Assembly: GCA_017302255.1 (NCBI GenBank)
Contig: JAFLDV010000003.1
Coordinates: 1 to 64,000 of the forward strand
DNA: 64,000 bases
Source: Gammaproteobacteria bacterium
GTDB taxonomy: Bacteria; Pseudomonadota; Gammaproteobacteria; Enterobacterales; Alteromonadaceae
Direction: 5' to 3'
This document shows, in pieces, positions 42,600 to 52,149 of the stretch. The notes under the pieces are model-generated. The model saw only the letters and a program-made list of their open reading frames with translations, was not told where the DNA came from and did no database searches. Positions within the stretch are counted from its first letter, which is position 1; each line of letters begins with the position of its first letter. Both the position numbers and the translations under genes were made by a program.

Positions 42600-44861
42600 A
42601 TGCAATTTTACTTCCCGATTGTGATTATTGATGAAGACTTCCGCTCGGAGAATACCAGCGGTTCGGGCATACGCGAGCTGGCATCGGCTATTGAAAAAGC
42701 CGGTATGGAAGTGGTTGGTTACACCAGCTATGGTGATTTGACTTCATTCGCCCAGCAACAAAGCCGGGCTGCTGGTTTTATTTTATCTATTGACGACGAA
42801 GAGTTCGGCAGTGGCAGCGTCGAAGAAAGTAAATCAGTGCTGAGTCAACTGCGTAATTTCGTTGAACAAATCCGTCATCGCAACCCTGACATCCCAATTT
42901 ACTTGTATGGCGAAACTCGCACAGCTCGCCATATTCCAAATGACATCCTTCGCGAATTGCATGGTTTTATTCACATGCACGAAGACACCCCGGAATTCGT
43001 TGCTCGGCACATTATTCGTGAAGCCAAAAGTTACTTAGATTCATTACCGCCGCCATTTTTCCGCGCACTGACCCACTACGCACAAGACGGCTCATACAGC
43101 TGGCATTGCCCGGGACACTCTGGTGGTGTTGCCTTTTTGAAATCACCAGTCGGTCGGATGTTTCACCAATTCTTTGGCGAAAATATGCTGCGGGCGGACG
43201 TCTGTAACGCGGTCGACGAACTGGGGCAACTACTTGACCATACTGGTCCAGTTGCAGCATCCGAACGCAACGCTGCGCGGATTTTTAACTGTGACCATTT
43301 ATTCTTCGTTACCAATGGCACCTCAACGTCTAATAAAATCGTTTGGCACTCAACAGTAGCGCCAGGTGACATCGTGGTGGTTGACCGTAACTGCCATAAA
43401 TCAATCTTGCACGCGATTATGATGACCGGCGCCCTGCCAGTCTTCTTAATGCCGACACGTAACCACTACGGCATTATCGGTCCGATCCCACGCAGCGAGT
43501 TTGAGCCTGAAACGATTCGTCGGAAAATGGCAGCGAACCCATTTATCCGCGAGATTTTGGAAAAAGATCCAAACGTCAAACCACGGGTACTGACCATTAC
43601 CCAAAGTACCTATGACGGTATCTTGTATAACGTAGAAGAAATCAAAACGTTATTAGACGGCGAAATCGAAACGCTGCACTTTGACGAAGCTTGGTTACCG
43701 CATGCTGCGTTCCATGATTTCTATGGTGACTACCATGCGATCGGCGAAGGTCGTCCGCGTTGCGATACTTCGATGGTATTCGCCACACAATCTACTCATA
43801 AGTTATTAGCGGGTATTTCCCAAGCTTCACAAATTTTGGTGCAAGACGCCAACCTAAACAAATTAGATACCCATTTGTTTAATGAAGCTTACTTAATGCA
43901 TACCTCGACCAGTCCACAATACGCAATTATTGCGTCGTGCGACGTGGCAGCTGCGATGATGGAAGCACCTGGTGGCACCGCACTCGTTGAGGAATCATTG
44001 GACGAAGCTCTTGAATTCCGTCGTGCGATGCGCAAAGTTGATGACGAGTATGGGGATGATTGGTGGTTTAAAGTTTGGGGACCAGACGATTTAACCGCTG
44101 AAGGCTTGGACGAACGCGAAGCTTGGATGCTGCATGCCGATGAAAATTGGCATGGTTTCGGTGCCATTGCTGAAGGCTTCAATTTATTAGATCCAATCAA
44201 AGCGACCATCTTAACTCCTGGCTTAAACGTTGACGGTGATTTCTCCGATACCGGGATCCCTGCGGCTATCGTTGCCAAATACTTAGCCGAACACGGGGTT
44301 GTCATCGAGAAAACTGGTCTGTATAGCTTCTTTATCATGTTCACTATCGGCATCACAAAAGGCCGTTGGAACACCATGGTTACAGCGTTACAACAGTTTA
44401 AAGATGATTACGATAAAAACGCGCCACTATGGCGTATTTTGCCGGAATTTATTCAGAAGTATCCGCAGTATGAGCGTATTGGCTTGCGTGATCTTTGCGA
44501 CCAGATCCATGAAATCTACCGCGCTTATAACATCGCGAAACTAACCACCGAAATGTATTTATCGGACTTAGTGCCAGCGATGAAACCGGCAGACGCTTTC
44601 GCTCGGATGGCGCATAAGAAAATTGAACGGGTACCACTAGATGAATTGACTGGCCGCATCACCGCAGTGATGCTGACACCATATCCACCAGGGATCCCAT
44701 TATTAGTGCCAGGCGAAGTGTTTAACGACACCATCGTCAGCTACTTGAAATTTGCTCGGGAATTCAACGCCAAGTTTCCAGGCTTTGAAACTTATATTCA
44801 TGGATTGGTTGCAGACGAGCAGCAAGGGCAGAAGATCTATTATGTCGACTGCGTGAAGTAG
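42600..44861 (+). CDS. Orn/Lys/Arg decarboxylase (fold-type I, PLP)
   Basis: A 753-residue PLP enzyme that decarboxylates a basic amino acid to a polyamine or agmatine. Domains: N-terminal response-regulator-like wing (residues 1-140), PLP core (about 145-600) with WHCPGHSGGVAF, FFVTNGTSTSNKIVWH, TLHFDEAW and the PLP-lysine motif FATQSTHKLLA, then a C-terminal domain. It is closest in length and motifs to Pseudomonas LdcA (lysine decarboxylase, 751 residues), but arginine cannot be excluded. ATG 42600 has TTAAGGAACC upstream. Product export could involve PaeA. Confidence 0.9.
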   Translation: MQFYFPIVIIDEDFRSENTSGSGIRELASAIEKAGMEVVGYTSYGDLTSFAQQQSRAAGFILSIDDEEFGSGSVEESKSVLSQLRNFVEQIRHRNPDIPIYLYGETRTARHIPNDILRELHGFIHMHEDTPEFVARHIIREAKSYLDSLPPPFFRALTHYAQDGSYSWHCPGHSGGVAFLKSPVGRMFHQFFGENMLRADVCNAVDELGQLLDHTGPVAASERNAARIFNCDHLFFVTNGTSTSNKIVWHSTVAPGDIVVVDRNCHKSILHAIMMTGALPVFLMPTRNHYGIIGPIPRSEFEPETIRRKMAANPFIREILEKDPNVKPRVLTITQSTYDGILYNVEEIKTLLDGEIETLHFDEAWLPHAAFHDFYGDYHAIGEGRPRCDTSMVFATQSTHKLLAGISQASQILVQDANLNKLDTHLFNEAYLMHTSTSPQYAIIASCDVAAAMMEAPGGTALVEESLDEALEFRRAMRKVDDEYGDDWWFKVWGPDDLTAEGLDEREAWMLHADENWHGFGAIAEGFNLLDPIKATILTPGLNVDGDFSDTGIPAAIVAKYLAEHGVVIEKTGLYSFFIMFTIGITKGRWNTMVTALQQFKDDYDKNAPLWRILPEFIQKYPQYERIGLRDLCDQIHEIYRAYNIAKLTTEMYLSDLVPAMKPADAFARMAHKKIERVPLDELTGRITAVMLTPYPPGIPLLVPGEVFNDTIVSYLKFAREFNAKFPGFETYIHGLVADEQQGQKIYYVDCVK

Positions 44862-44891
44862 TCACTGCCAAATAACCTTGTAGTCATATTG

Positions 44892-44920
44892 AAACTGCCA
44901 GCAATTTGCTGGCAGTTTTG
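44892..44920. terminator. Bidirectional terminator
   Basis: AACTGCCAGCA-ATT-TGCTGGCAGTTTTG, an 11-bp stem with T and A runs on both sides, between the convergent decarboxylase and GGDEF-EAL genes. Confidence 0.88.
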
Positions 44921-47647
44921 TTAGCGACGCCCGGTTTGGCGACGAAAAATGTCTAAGCTCAGTTGACGAATTTCCGCCAATAAATCGGACAATATTTCCG
45001 GCTGCAACACCGCGTGTTCTGCAAGCTCGGTGATGTGCTTTTTCTCGGAAGAAGGTTGCACAGCCGATAAAGACCCAGCTAACTCGTGGAGTTGTTTTCT
45101 TAATTTTTCGATAGCTCGGCCTTGTTTACTCGAAGCATGCGGCTGCAAACTTTGCAAAAAGCCCAGCATCCGCTGCGGATCAGTCGCGTTTGCCAGCGTG
45201 GAAGCACGCAGTTCAATTTCAGCTATCAACAGATTGACCGGCAAACCAGTCTGATGCTGCGCCCACTCTGCTGGTAATTGCCATTGTTGGATCCAAGCGG
45301 CGACTTGCTCGCCAGGCATTGGCTTGGCAATACCAAAACCTTGACCATAATTGCAGCCAAGTTCTAACAGGAGCTTGCCATGAGCAACAGATTCCACACC
45401 CTCGGCAATCAGCTGCCGCCCTAAACTATCGGCAAGACCAATAACACTATCAATAATCACTAATTGTTCAGCATCGACCAGCATCTGTCCGACAAAGCTC
45501 TGATCAATTTTGATGGCATGAGTAGGCAACTGCTTGATAAAGGTGAGCGATGAATAACCGGTACCAAAATCATCCAACGCCACCCGGATGCCCGCAGACT
45601 GTAAACGAGCAATCAACCGAGAAACTTGTCGCAGATTATCCAAGGCACCTGTTTCGACGATTTCAAGCTCCAGCTGCCAAGGACGCAATTCCGGATATTG
45701 ATGCAGTTTTGCCAGCAAATTGTCGGCAAAATCAGCAGCGAATAATTGCATTACATCAATATTCACGCTAACGGCGGTGATTAGTCCGTGCTGACGCCAT
45801 AAATCAAGCTGCGCCAAGGCAGTGGCAATAACCCAATCACCAAAACGGATGGCAATTGGGTGTTGATGCAACAGAGCAATAAAATCTGCCGGCAATAGCA
45901 AACCTTGTATGGGGTCCTGCCAACGTGCCAACGCCTCAAAACCGAGCACACTGCCATTGCCCATATGAACTTTAGGTTGGTAATACAGTAGTAATTGCCC
46001 TTCCGAAATCGCTTTATCTAAAGCGTCTATCCGCAAAAAGCGATGCCGAGCAGTGAGATCATGCAAGGGATCAAAGCTACAGATCCGATTCTTACCGGCC
46101 AACTTGGCCTGATACATGGCTTGATCAGCTTGACGCAACAACTGCTCCGCATCAACTTCCTGTTGTTGGGGCACAAAAGTCACGCCAATACTGGCGGAAA
46201 CTTGCATTTCATTGCCTTGCACAATCACTGGTAACGCAGCTGCTTCCAACAATCGCTCGAGGATCGGCTGACTTGCCATAGGGTCTTGCAATTGGGATAA
46301 CACGGCGACAAATTCATCGCCCCCCAAGCGCGCAATGGTATCTTCGGCACGCAATGCATCCGTTAAACGCGCGGACAGCGCAATTAACAACAAGTCGCCA
46401 CATTCATGCCCATATCGATCGTTGATGGCTTTAAAACCGTCAAGATCGAGAAAAGCGACCGCTAAGGTTTGTTGATGACGACGGTTATTCAGCAAAGCTT
46501 GGCGCAAACGGTCAACCAGCAGCACCCGATTCGGTAAACCGGTTAAGGCATCAAAGTGAGCGTTGTGCTCTAACTGTTGTTGTTGTGCTTTAACCCGACT
46601 GATATCAGAGAATAATGCTAGGTAGGCATTGGGTTGTTGTAACTTATCTCGTAGCAGGCTGATATGCAGCATTTCAGGAAACAGCTCACCATTTTTTCGG
46701 CGGTTCCAGATTTCACCTGCCCAGTACCCTTGCTGTAATAAGGCTTGCCACATTTGTTGATAAAAAAACTCATCATGCTGCCCAGAACTGAGCATCCGCG
46801 CATTTTGCCCCAGTACTTCCGCAGTTTCATAGCCAGTAATGCGACAGAATGAAGCATTCACATCGAGAATATTGCCCAGTAAATCAGTGATCATGATGCC
46901 TTCAAGCGCACTGCTAAATACGCTGGCTGCGCGCTCTAACCGAGCTTCCATCGCCTTTCGCTCGGTGATGTCATGGCCAATACCCAACACTCCAATCAAC
47001 GACTGCTGTTCATCAAAAAGCGCAACCTTTGATGTTTCTAACAGTTCTTGATGACCATCCCCGACAAAAGTTACCCACTCTTCAAATACATAAGGCTGTT
47101 TGGAAGCCATGGCCTTCAAATCACAGCTTCGGAAAAAGTTTGCTTGTTTTTTACTTACAAAATCAGCATCTTTGCGTCCAATTAGCTGTGCTTCGGTCAC
47201 ACCATACATTTGCTGAAAGCGACTATTCCCAGCCAGATACTTACCGCCAGGATCTTTCAGCCAAACCAAGTCTGGAATATTGTCGAGTAAACTTTTAAGC
47301 AGTTGTCGTTCTTTACTTAATGACTCGGCAAGTTCATGTTGTCGAGTCATATTAGTGTGAGTACCGAGCATGCGACTTGGCATCCCCAAAGCGTCGTGCG
47401 CCACAATCTTGCCAATTGCCAATACCCACAGCCATTTGCCTTCGATATTCCGCTGGCGAAATTCAATATGAAACTGCGAATTATTGCCCTCTAGGAACTG
47501 TTCAAAATGTGCTAGCACTCGCTCGCGGTCATCCGGATGAAGTCTTTCACTCCAGCATTGCTGCGATTCAGTAAATTCAGTCGCTGGCTCACCCAGCATT
47601 TGTGCATATTCGGGGCTAAATTTGAATACACGACGTTTGACGTCCAA
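44921..47647 (-). CDS. PAS-GGDEF-EAL protein, downstream part of an interrupted gene
   Basis: A 908-residue frame. Domains: rest of a PAS_3 domain (residues 1-90), PAS (130-220), PAS (240-355), GGDEF (about 370-530, ARLGGDEFVAVL intact), EAL (about 545-790, GFEALARW, DDFGTGYSSL, LIAEGVES intact) and a helical C-terminus of about 110 residues. The TTG at 47647 has no ribosome site, and 14 codons before it in the same frame encode the missing PAS start (LRFALQASGQGLFD). Those run back to the TAG at 47690. It is therefore the continuation of the upstream ORF, and expression from TTG is doubtful. Confidence 0.85.
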   Translation of the reverse strand: MDVKRRVFKFSPEYAQMLGEPATEFTESQQCWSERLHPDDRERVLAHFEQFLEGNNSQFHIEFRQRNIEGKWLWVLAIGKIVAHDALGMPSRMLGTHTNMTRQHELAESLSKERQLLKSLLDNIPDLVWLKDPGGKYLAGNSRFQQMYGVTEAQLIGRKDADFVSKKQANFFRSCDLKAMASKQPYVFEEWVTFVGDGHQELLETSKVALFDEQQSLIGVLGIGHDITERKAMEARLERAASVFSSALEGIMITDLLGNILDVNASFCRITGYETAEVLGQNARMLSSGQHDEFFYQQMWQALLQQGYWAGEIWNRRKNGELFPEMLHISLLRDKLQQPNAYLALFSDISRVKAQQQQLEHNAHFDALTGLPNRVLLVDRLRQALLNNRRHQQTLAVAFLDLDGFKAINDRYGHECGDLLLIALSARLTDALRAEDTIARLGGDEFVAVLSQLQDPMASQPILERLLEAAALPVIVQGNEMQVSASIGVTFVPQQQEVDAEQLLRQADQAMYQAKLAGKNRICSFDPLHDLTARHRFLRIDALDKAISEGQLLLYYQPKVHMGNGSVLGFEALARWQDPIQGLLLPADFIALLHQHPIAIRFGDWVIATALAQLDLWRQHGLITAVSVNIDVMQLFAADFADNLLAKLHQYPELRPWQLELEIVETGALDNLRQVSRLIARLQSAGIRVALDDFGTGYSSLTFIKQLPTHAIKIDQSFVGQMLVDAEQLVIIDSVIGLADSLGRQLIAEGVESVAHGKLLLELGCNYGQGFGIAKPMPGEQVAAWIQQWQLPAEWAQHQTGLPVNLLIAEIELRASTLANATDPQRMLGFLQSLQPHASSKQGRAIEKLRKQLHELAGSLSAVQPSSEKKHITELAEHAVLQPEILSDLLAEIRQLSLDIFRRQTGRR

Positions 47648-47689
47648 ATCGAATAAGCCCTGTCCACTGGCTTGCAGAGCAAATCGGAG

Positions 47690-47692
47690 CTA
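47690..47692 (-). other. In-frame amber codon separating two parts of one gene
   Basis: On the minus strand ...GCC AGT GAG GAT TAG CTC CGA TTT GCT... keeps one frame across the stop. A C-to-T change from CAG (Gln) would explain it: SEDQLRFALQASGQG would be a continuous PAS linker and start. Either a recent null mutation, a base error or a readthrough site. Confidence 0.85.
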
Positions 47693-48130
47693 ATCCTCAC
47701 TGGCAAGAACGTTCGCCTGCTGCTGCTTATTGACAGTGACATCGCTGAAAACCACCATTATTACCGGCACAACGCCGAGACGAAGTAACATCCAGTTCAA
47801 ATCAGCAACTAACTCGGAATTGTCAGCAAACCGAATTGTATGCTCACTCAGCCAGGATTGAGGCGCAGTTATCGGCTGCTCTTGACTGAACTGTTCTTCA
47901 CTAAACTGCGCTTTGAGTTGTGCGAGTTTCGGCTCATGGATCCCAAGATCTACTAAGCAACACCCGTCGCTCGGCTCTGCTCGAAGCAATTGCCACAGGG
48001 TAGAATTGCCAAAATATATCTGCTGAGTGACTGGATCTACGAACAAAATACCCAACGATATTTTGGCAAATATCGCGCTCAGCACATGAATGCTTTCGGC
48101 AATTTGAGGGGAATTTAAGCGCTGGTCCAA
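47690..48130 (-). CDS. PAS-domain fragment, upstream part of an interrupted gene
   Basis: A 146-residue ORF with one PAS domain (SIHVLSAIFAKISLGILFVDPVTQQIYFGNSTLWQLLRAEP, VPVIMVVFSDVTVNKQQQ) and the linker NVLASED before TAG. The full gene (44921-48130) would encode 1069 residues. On its own it has no output domain. The start TTG 48130 has no clear SD sequence. Confidence 0.8.
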   Translation of the reverse strand: MDQRLNSPQIAESIHVLSAIFAKISLGILFVDPVTQQIYFGNSTLWQLLRAEPSDGCCLVDLGIHEPKLAQLKAQFSEEQFSQEQPITAPQSWLSEHTIRFADNSELVADLNWMLLRLGVVPVIMVVFSDVTVNKQQQANVLASED

Positions 48131-48390
48131 AGTATCTTCAACTATCGGCTAAGCCATCTAATTGTTTTAGCTTAAAACCGCATCCTCAGCCAGCGTTGGA
48201 GGACGTTCCGGTACATTCAATCCACAAAAATTGATCTACGTCTTAATCTGACAAAACTTTTGCTTAAGCACACAACAGCACAATTAAAATCTAGACATCT
48301 AAACATCCGAAAATTCTGGTGCAATCGGTAAAAATCAGGTTTACTAAGCCTCAATCAATATTCGTTCAAATCTAAGCAAAGGAGCTAAAT

Positions 48391-48672
48391 ATGTTTAAAG
48401 TGAATCAGTATTTTGATGGTAAAGTAACGTCCATTGCGTTTGCTGGCGACCAGCTGCCTGCCACCGTCGGTGTGATGGCTGCGGGCGAATATGAATTTGG
48501 CACCAGCCAACATGAAGTGCTGAGTATCATCAGTGGTGAATTATCGGTGTTATTGCCAGGACAGGCTGAGTGGCAAACATTTAGTCAGGGTCAGCAGTTT
48601 GAAGTGGCTGCCAATCAGAAATTCCAGCTAAAGGTTCTGCGCGATACTGCTTATTTATGTACCTATGAATAA
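48391..48672 (+). CDS. ppnP: Pyrimidine/purine nucleoside phosphorylase PpnP
   Basis: A 93-residue cupin, closely similar to Escherichia coli YaiE/PpnP, that cleaves nucleosides with phosphate. Features: [58 protein letters not shown]. The size is normal. AAGGAG precedes ATG 48391. Confidence 0.92.
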   Translation: MFKVNQYFDGKVTSIAFAGDQLPATVGVMAAGEYEFGTSQHEVLSIISGELSVLLPGQAEWQTFSQGQQFEVAANQKFQLKVLRDTAYLCTYE

Positions 48673-48737
48673 ACATCTTTGACGTGAATAATATGCAGAG
48701 CTGCAGCAGCTAGCTCTGCTTTCAGGAGTGAATCAAC

Positions 48738-50552
48738 ATGCGTGGTTTTGCCGGCGCTGCGAAGCGAGCCGACCCAGTAAAAACGGATGAGTCAGCCAAT
48801 TTACGTGAAACCATTCAATACATGTTGCCTTATTTATTGGCTTACCGTGGCCATGTGCTCATGGCGATACTGGCACTTATCGCGGCCAAAGCAACCACAT
48901 TGTTACTGCCATACGGTCTGAAACTAATTGTTGATGCCTTAGATGGCAATCTGCAAGCACAAATCACCCTCCCTCTTTTGTTAGTCATCGGCTATGGCTC
49001 CTTGCGTTTTGCCAGTGTCTTTTTTGGTGAAATTCGTGATGCCTTGTTTGGTCGGGTGACTGAGCATGCGATGCGACAGGTCGGATTGAATGTATTTAAG
49101 CATTTGCATCAATTAGATTTAAGCTTCCACTTAGACCGCCAAACCGGCGGCATCAGCCGTGATATCGAACGCGGCACTAATGGCATCAGTTTTTTGATGC
49201 GCTTTATGATGTTTAATATTCTGCCGACGCTGCTGGAAATTCTTTTAGTCGCAATCATTTTTTGGAGCCTTTTTTCGTTCTGGTATGCGCTGACAACCGC
49301 AGTCGCTGTCCTTGCCTATATCTGGTTTACCGTTAAAGTCACCGAATGGCGCAATAAATACATTCGTGAAGCTAACCAAGCTGACTCCAGCACCAATAGC
49401 AAAGCTGTCGATAGTCTGATCAATTATGAGACCGTGAAATATTTTAATAATGAAGCCTATGAAGCGGAAAATTACGACCGAGCACTGGCTGGTTGGGAAC
49501 AAGCCAAATTAAGAAATCGACTTTCACTGTTAGCGCTGAACAGCGGGCAAGCATTAATTATTGCACTGGCAATCACCGTCATGTTGCTGCTCGCCGCAGA
49601 CGGCGTTGTGGAAAAACAGCTGACACTGGGCGATTTTGCCATGGTTAACGCCTATATGCTGCAGCTCTTTTTACCGCTTAACTTTTTGGGATTCGTTTAC
49701 CGAGAAATTCGTCGAGCTTTAACTGACTTGGAAAACATGCTTGGCTTGTTAAAACGTCGCCCAGTAATCGCTGATGCAGCAGACGCTCAACCCCTGCAAT
49801 TAGCAGATGGAGTCATCGAGTTTAAAGATGTGCACTTTGCCTATCAGGCCGAACGGCCAATCCTAAAGGGATTGTCGTTTATTGTTCGCCCTGGGCATAA
49901 GCTGGCTGTGGTCGGCAGCTCTGGAGCTGGAAAAAGTACGATTTCTCGCTTACTTTATCGTTTTTATGATATCCAGCAGGGAACCATTTCGATTGACCAA
50001 CAGTCAATAACCGAGCTCACTTTGGATAGTCTGCGACAGGCGATTGCGATAGTCCCTCAGGACACTGTGTTGTTTAATACTAGCATCCGGGAAAATATCG
50101 CCTATGGCAACCCATCGGCGAGCGAGAGTGACATCGATAGAGCCATCGAATTAGCGCATTTGCGCCCTTTCATTGCAAGTCTGCCGCAAGGTGACCAAAC
50201 ATTGGTAGGTGAACGAGGGCTCAAAGTTTCAGGTGGCGAGAAACAGCGAATAGCGATAGCACGCGTGCTATTAAAACGTTCGAAAGTGTTAGTGTTTGAC
50301 GAAGCAACTTCTGCACTGGACTCACACACTGAACAAAGTATTTTACAGGCTATCCGAGAAGTGTCGGTCGGCCATACGTCGATCGTTATCGCGCATCGGT
50401 TATCAACTATTATCGATGCCGATCAAATTATAGTGTTAGATCAAGGAGTGGTAATAGAAACAGGACGACATGATGACTTACTGGCTCAAGGCGGTGTTTA
50501 TGCTGCAATGTGGGCATTACAACAGCAAGAAACGACCGTGACGTTGGATTAA
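48738..50552 (+). CDS. Atm1-type ABC transporter (heavy metal/Fe-S exporter)
   Basis: A 604-residue half-transporter: six membrane helices (residues about 30-330, with QLDLSFHLDRQTGGISRDIERGTNGI and SLINYETVKYFNNEAYE, typical of Atm1) and an ATPase with GSSGAGKST, Q-loop QDTVLFN, signature VSGGEKQRIAIARVLL, Walker B VLVFDEATSALD and IAHRLS. Family members export glutathione-linked metals or Fe-S precursors. ATG 48738 has CAGGAGTG upstream. An 8-bp hairpin (GCAGAGCT/AGCTCTGC) precedes it in the ppnP gap. Confidence 0.92.
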   Translation: MRGFAGAAKRADPVKTDESANLRETIQYMLPYLLAYRGHVLMAILALIAAKATTLLLPYGLKLIVDALDGNLQAQITLPLLLVIGYGSLRFASVFFGEIRDALFGRVTEHAMRQVGLNVFKHLHQLDLSFHLDRQTGGISRDIERGTNGISFLMRFMMFNILPTLLEILLVAIIFWSLFSFWYALTTAVAVLAYIWFTVKVTEWRNKYIREANQADSSTNSKAVDSLINYETVKYFNNEAYEAENYDRALAGWEQAKLRNRLSLLALNSGQALIIALAITVMLLLAADGVVEKQLTLGDFAMVNAYMLQLFLPLNFLGFVYREIRRALTDLENMLGLLKRRPVIADAADAQPLQLADGVIEFKDVHFAYQAERPILKGLSFIVRPGHKLAVVGSSGAGKSTISRLLYRFYDIQQGTISIDQQSITELTLDSLRQAIAIVPQDTVLFNTSIRENIAYGNPSASESDIDRAIELAHLRPFIASLPQGDQTLVGERGLKVSGGEKQRIAIARVLLKRSKVLVFDEATSALDSHTEQSILQAIREVSVGHTSIVIAHRLSTIIDADQIIVLDQGVVIETGRHDDLLAQGGVYAAMWALQQQETTVTLD

Positions 50553-50678
50553 GTTCCATGTATAATAAGTTAACTAATGTTAAGTGACGCAAAGATGAGT
50601 AAAATCAGAAACTTCGGAAATGATTTCTGCTCCTATGTGCGTTTATCCCCGTTCATATAGAGTATTTAAGAGAACCTT

Positions 50679-52031
50679 ATGCGAATTCTTAGACCGATAG
50701 CTGTAGTTTTTAGTACATTGTGGTTAGCCGCCTGTGGTGGTGGTTCTGACGATGAAGTCAGTGCAACGTTCCCAAATGCCTATGTTCAGATGTACAACGG
50801 CTCAGCCAATAGCGCGAATACCTCACTGACTTTGACGCTTGACACTACTGATACTCCAGTTGGCGAGGCGCCATTCGCTGACGTTACCAATTTGGTTGGT
50901 GTTGAAGGCAACACCTTTAAATTGAAACTGACTTATAAATCAGACAGTACTACTACTAAAACTATCAAAGAAGACACAGTTACTTTAACAAACGGCGAAA
51001 AAACGCTGTTGTTTATGGCTGGTGACTTCGCAAGCCCTGATTTACTGAAAATGAACTTTGTTCGTGACGACACCTTAGACGATCAGTTTAAAGTAAGCGT
51101 AATGAACTTGCTGAATAACACCACAACTTATGATGTGTACATTGGTGATTCAACTAAGACCTTTACTGATGCAGTATTAGTTGGTTCTGCTGGTTATAAA
51201 ACATCAACTCAATTTAAGAATAGCGCTGTTGGTAGTTACTTCATTTATGTAACTAAAGGCGGTGACAAAACAGTTCTGTTTAAATCAAGTGCTGTTGCCT
51301 TTGCTTATGAAACTGAGTTCGTATTAGTTCTTCGTGCAGCTGTTGGTCCACAACAAAACAAGTTAGCTGTTGATTTAATCGGCAACACCACTACTGTTTT
51401 AACGCAAGAAGACGTAAATAGCTCAGCGCAATTCCGCGTATACAACAGTATCAACGATGTTAACCCAGGTAAGATCTTCTTGGGCGACCTGACTGACACT
51501 CCAGCTTTTGCCAACGTAGCCGCAGATACCTTAACTGCTTATAAAGAGACAGTTGCTGGTGATTACCGCGTATCTTTAGCTGATGCACAAAACAATTTAG
51601 TAATGCGTAACGGTTTAGTCACACTGAGCCAAAACTCTGTGAAATCAATCGTTTTCTACCGTGATGCCAATGCAAATGCTGCAGCAATCACTGTTGCAGA
51701 TAGCAAATTGCCACAAGTATTTGATTTCGTATTCAACGCGGTTAACGTTATCCCTAACTACAACCAAGTGAGCTTATACTTTGTTGCTCCTGGCCAAACC
51801 ATGGAAACTACACCGTATTACGTAAACACCTTAAACTATGCATCTCAAACTAGCGTTACTTTACCGGCTGGTGAGTACACAATGTTCGTGGTTCACAAAG
51901 ACACTAACAACAACAAAATCTTATTGGCACAAACTGAGCTGAAGACTTTAGTCACTGGCAGTAACTATCTGTTAGTTGCTGAACCAGATGCATTTAGCTT
52001 AAGTGGTTATAAACTGTCGTTAAGTAAGTAA
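50679..52031 (+). CDS. DUF4397-like lipoprotein
   Basis: A 450-residue lipoprotein (VVFSTLWLAACGGGSDDE; lipobox LAAC then a GGGSDD tail). About three repeats of an Ig-like beta domain occur (VQMYNGSANSANTSLTLT, KVSVMNLLNNTTTYDVYIGDS, FRVYNSINDVNPGKIFLGD), similar to DUF4397. Codons are strongly biased to GGT, GTT, GCT and AAC compared with neighbours, suggesting high expression. It is followed by a strong terminator and is likely monocistronic. Function unknown. Confidence 0.8.
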   Translation: MRILRPIAVVFSTLWLAACGGGSDDEVSATFPNAYVQMYNGSANSANTSLTLTLDTTDTPVGEAPFADVTNLVGVEGNTFKLKLTYKSDSTTTKTIKEDTVTLTNGEKTLLFMAGDFASPDLLKMNFVRDDTLDDQFKVSVMNLLNNTTTYDVYIGDSTKTFTDAVLVGSAGYKTSTQFKNSAVGSYFIYVTKGGDKTVLFKSSAVAFAYETEFVLVLRAAVGPQQNKLAVDLIGNTTTVLTQEDVNSSAQFRVYNSINDVNPGKIFLGDLTDTPAFANVAADTLTAYKETVAGDYRVSLADAQNNLVMRNGLVTLSQNSVKSIVFYRDANANAAAITVADSKLPQVFDFVFNAVNVIPNYNQVSLYFVAPGQTMETTPYYVNTLNYASQTSVTLPAGEYTMFVVHKDTNNNKILLAQTELKTLVTGSNYLLVAEPDAFSLSGYKLSLSK

Positions 52032-52039
52032 TATCTCCA

Positions 52040-52070
52040 CGGCCACATCGCCTAGATGTGGCCGTTTTTC
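52040..52070 (+). terminator. Rho-independent terminator after the DUF4397-like gene
   Basis: ACGGCCACATC-GCCTA-GATGTGGCCGTTTTT, a 10-bp GC-rich stem with T run, 9 bases past the stop. Confidence 0.9.
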
Positions 52071-52149
52071 TCCCCCCAGCCCTGATCCAACTGTTGTAAT
52101 TCCCATATAAGCTAAGTAATCTTTGCACAGTTTTTAACTTTGAGGATCC

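Noticed and set aside
43889-44377. A 162-codon antisense ORF inside the decarboxylase gene
   Set aside because: No ribosome site, no recognisable motif, and the opposite strand is a strongly conserved enzyme.
48695-48719. Hairpin GCAGAGCT/AGCTCTGC between ppnP and the ABC transporter as a terminator
   Set aside because: Only three T follow and the ribosome site of the next gene starts at once; at most a weak attenuator.
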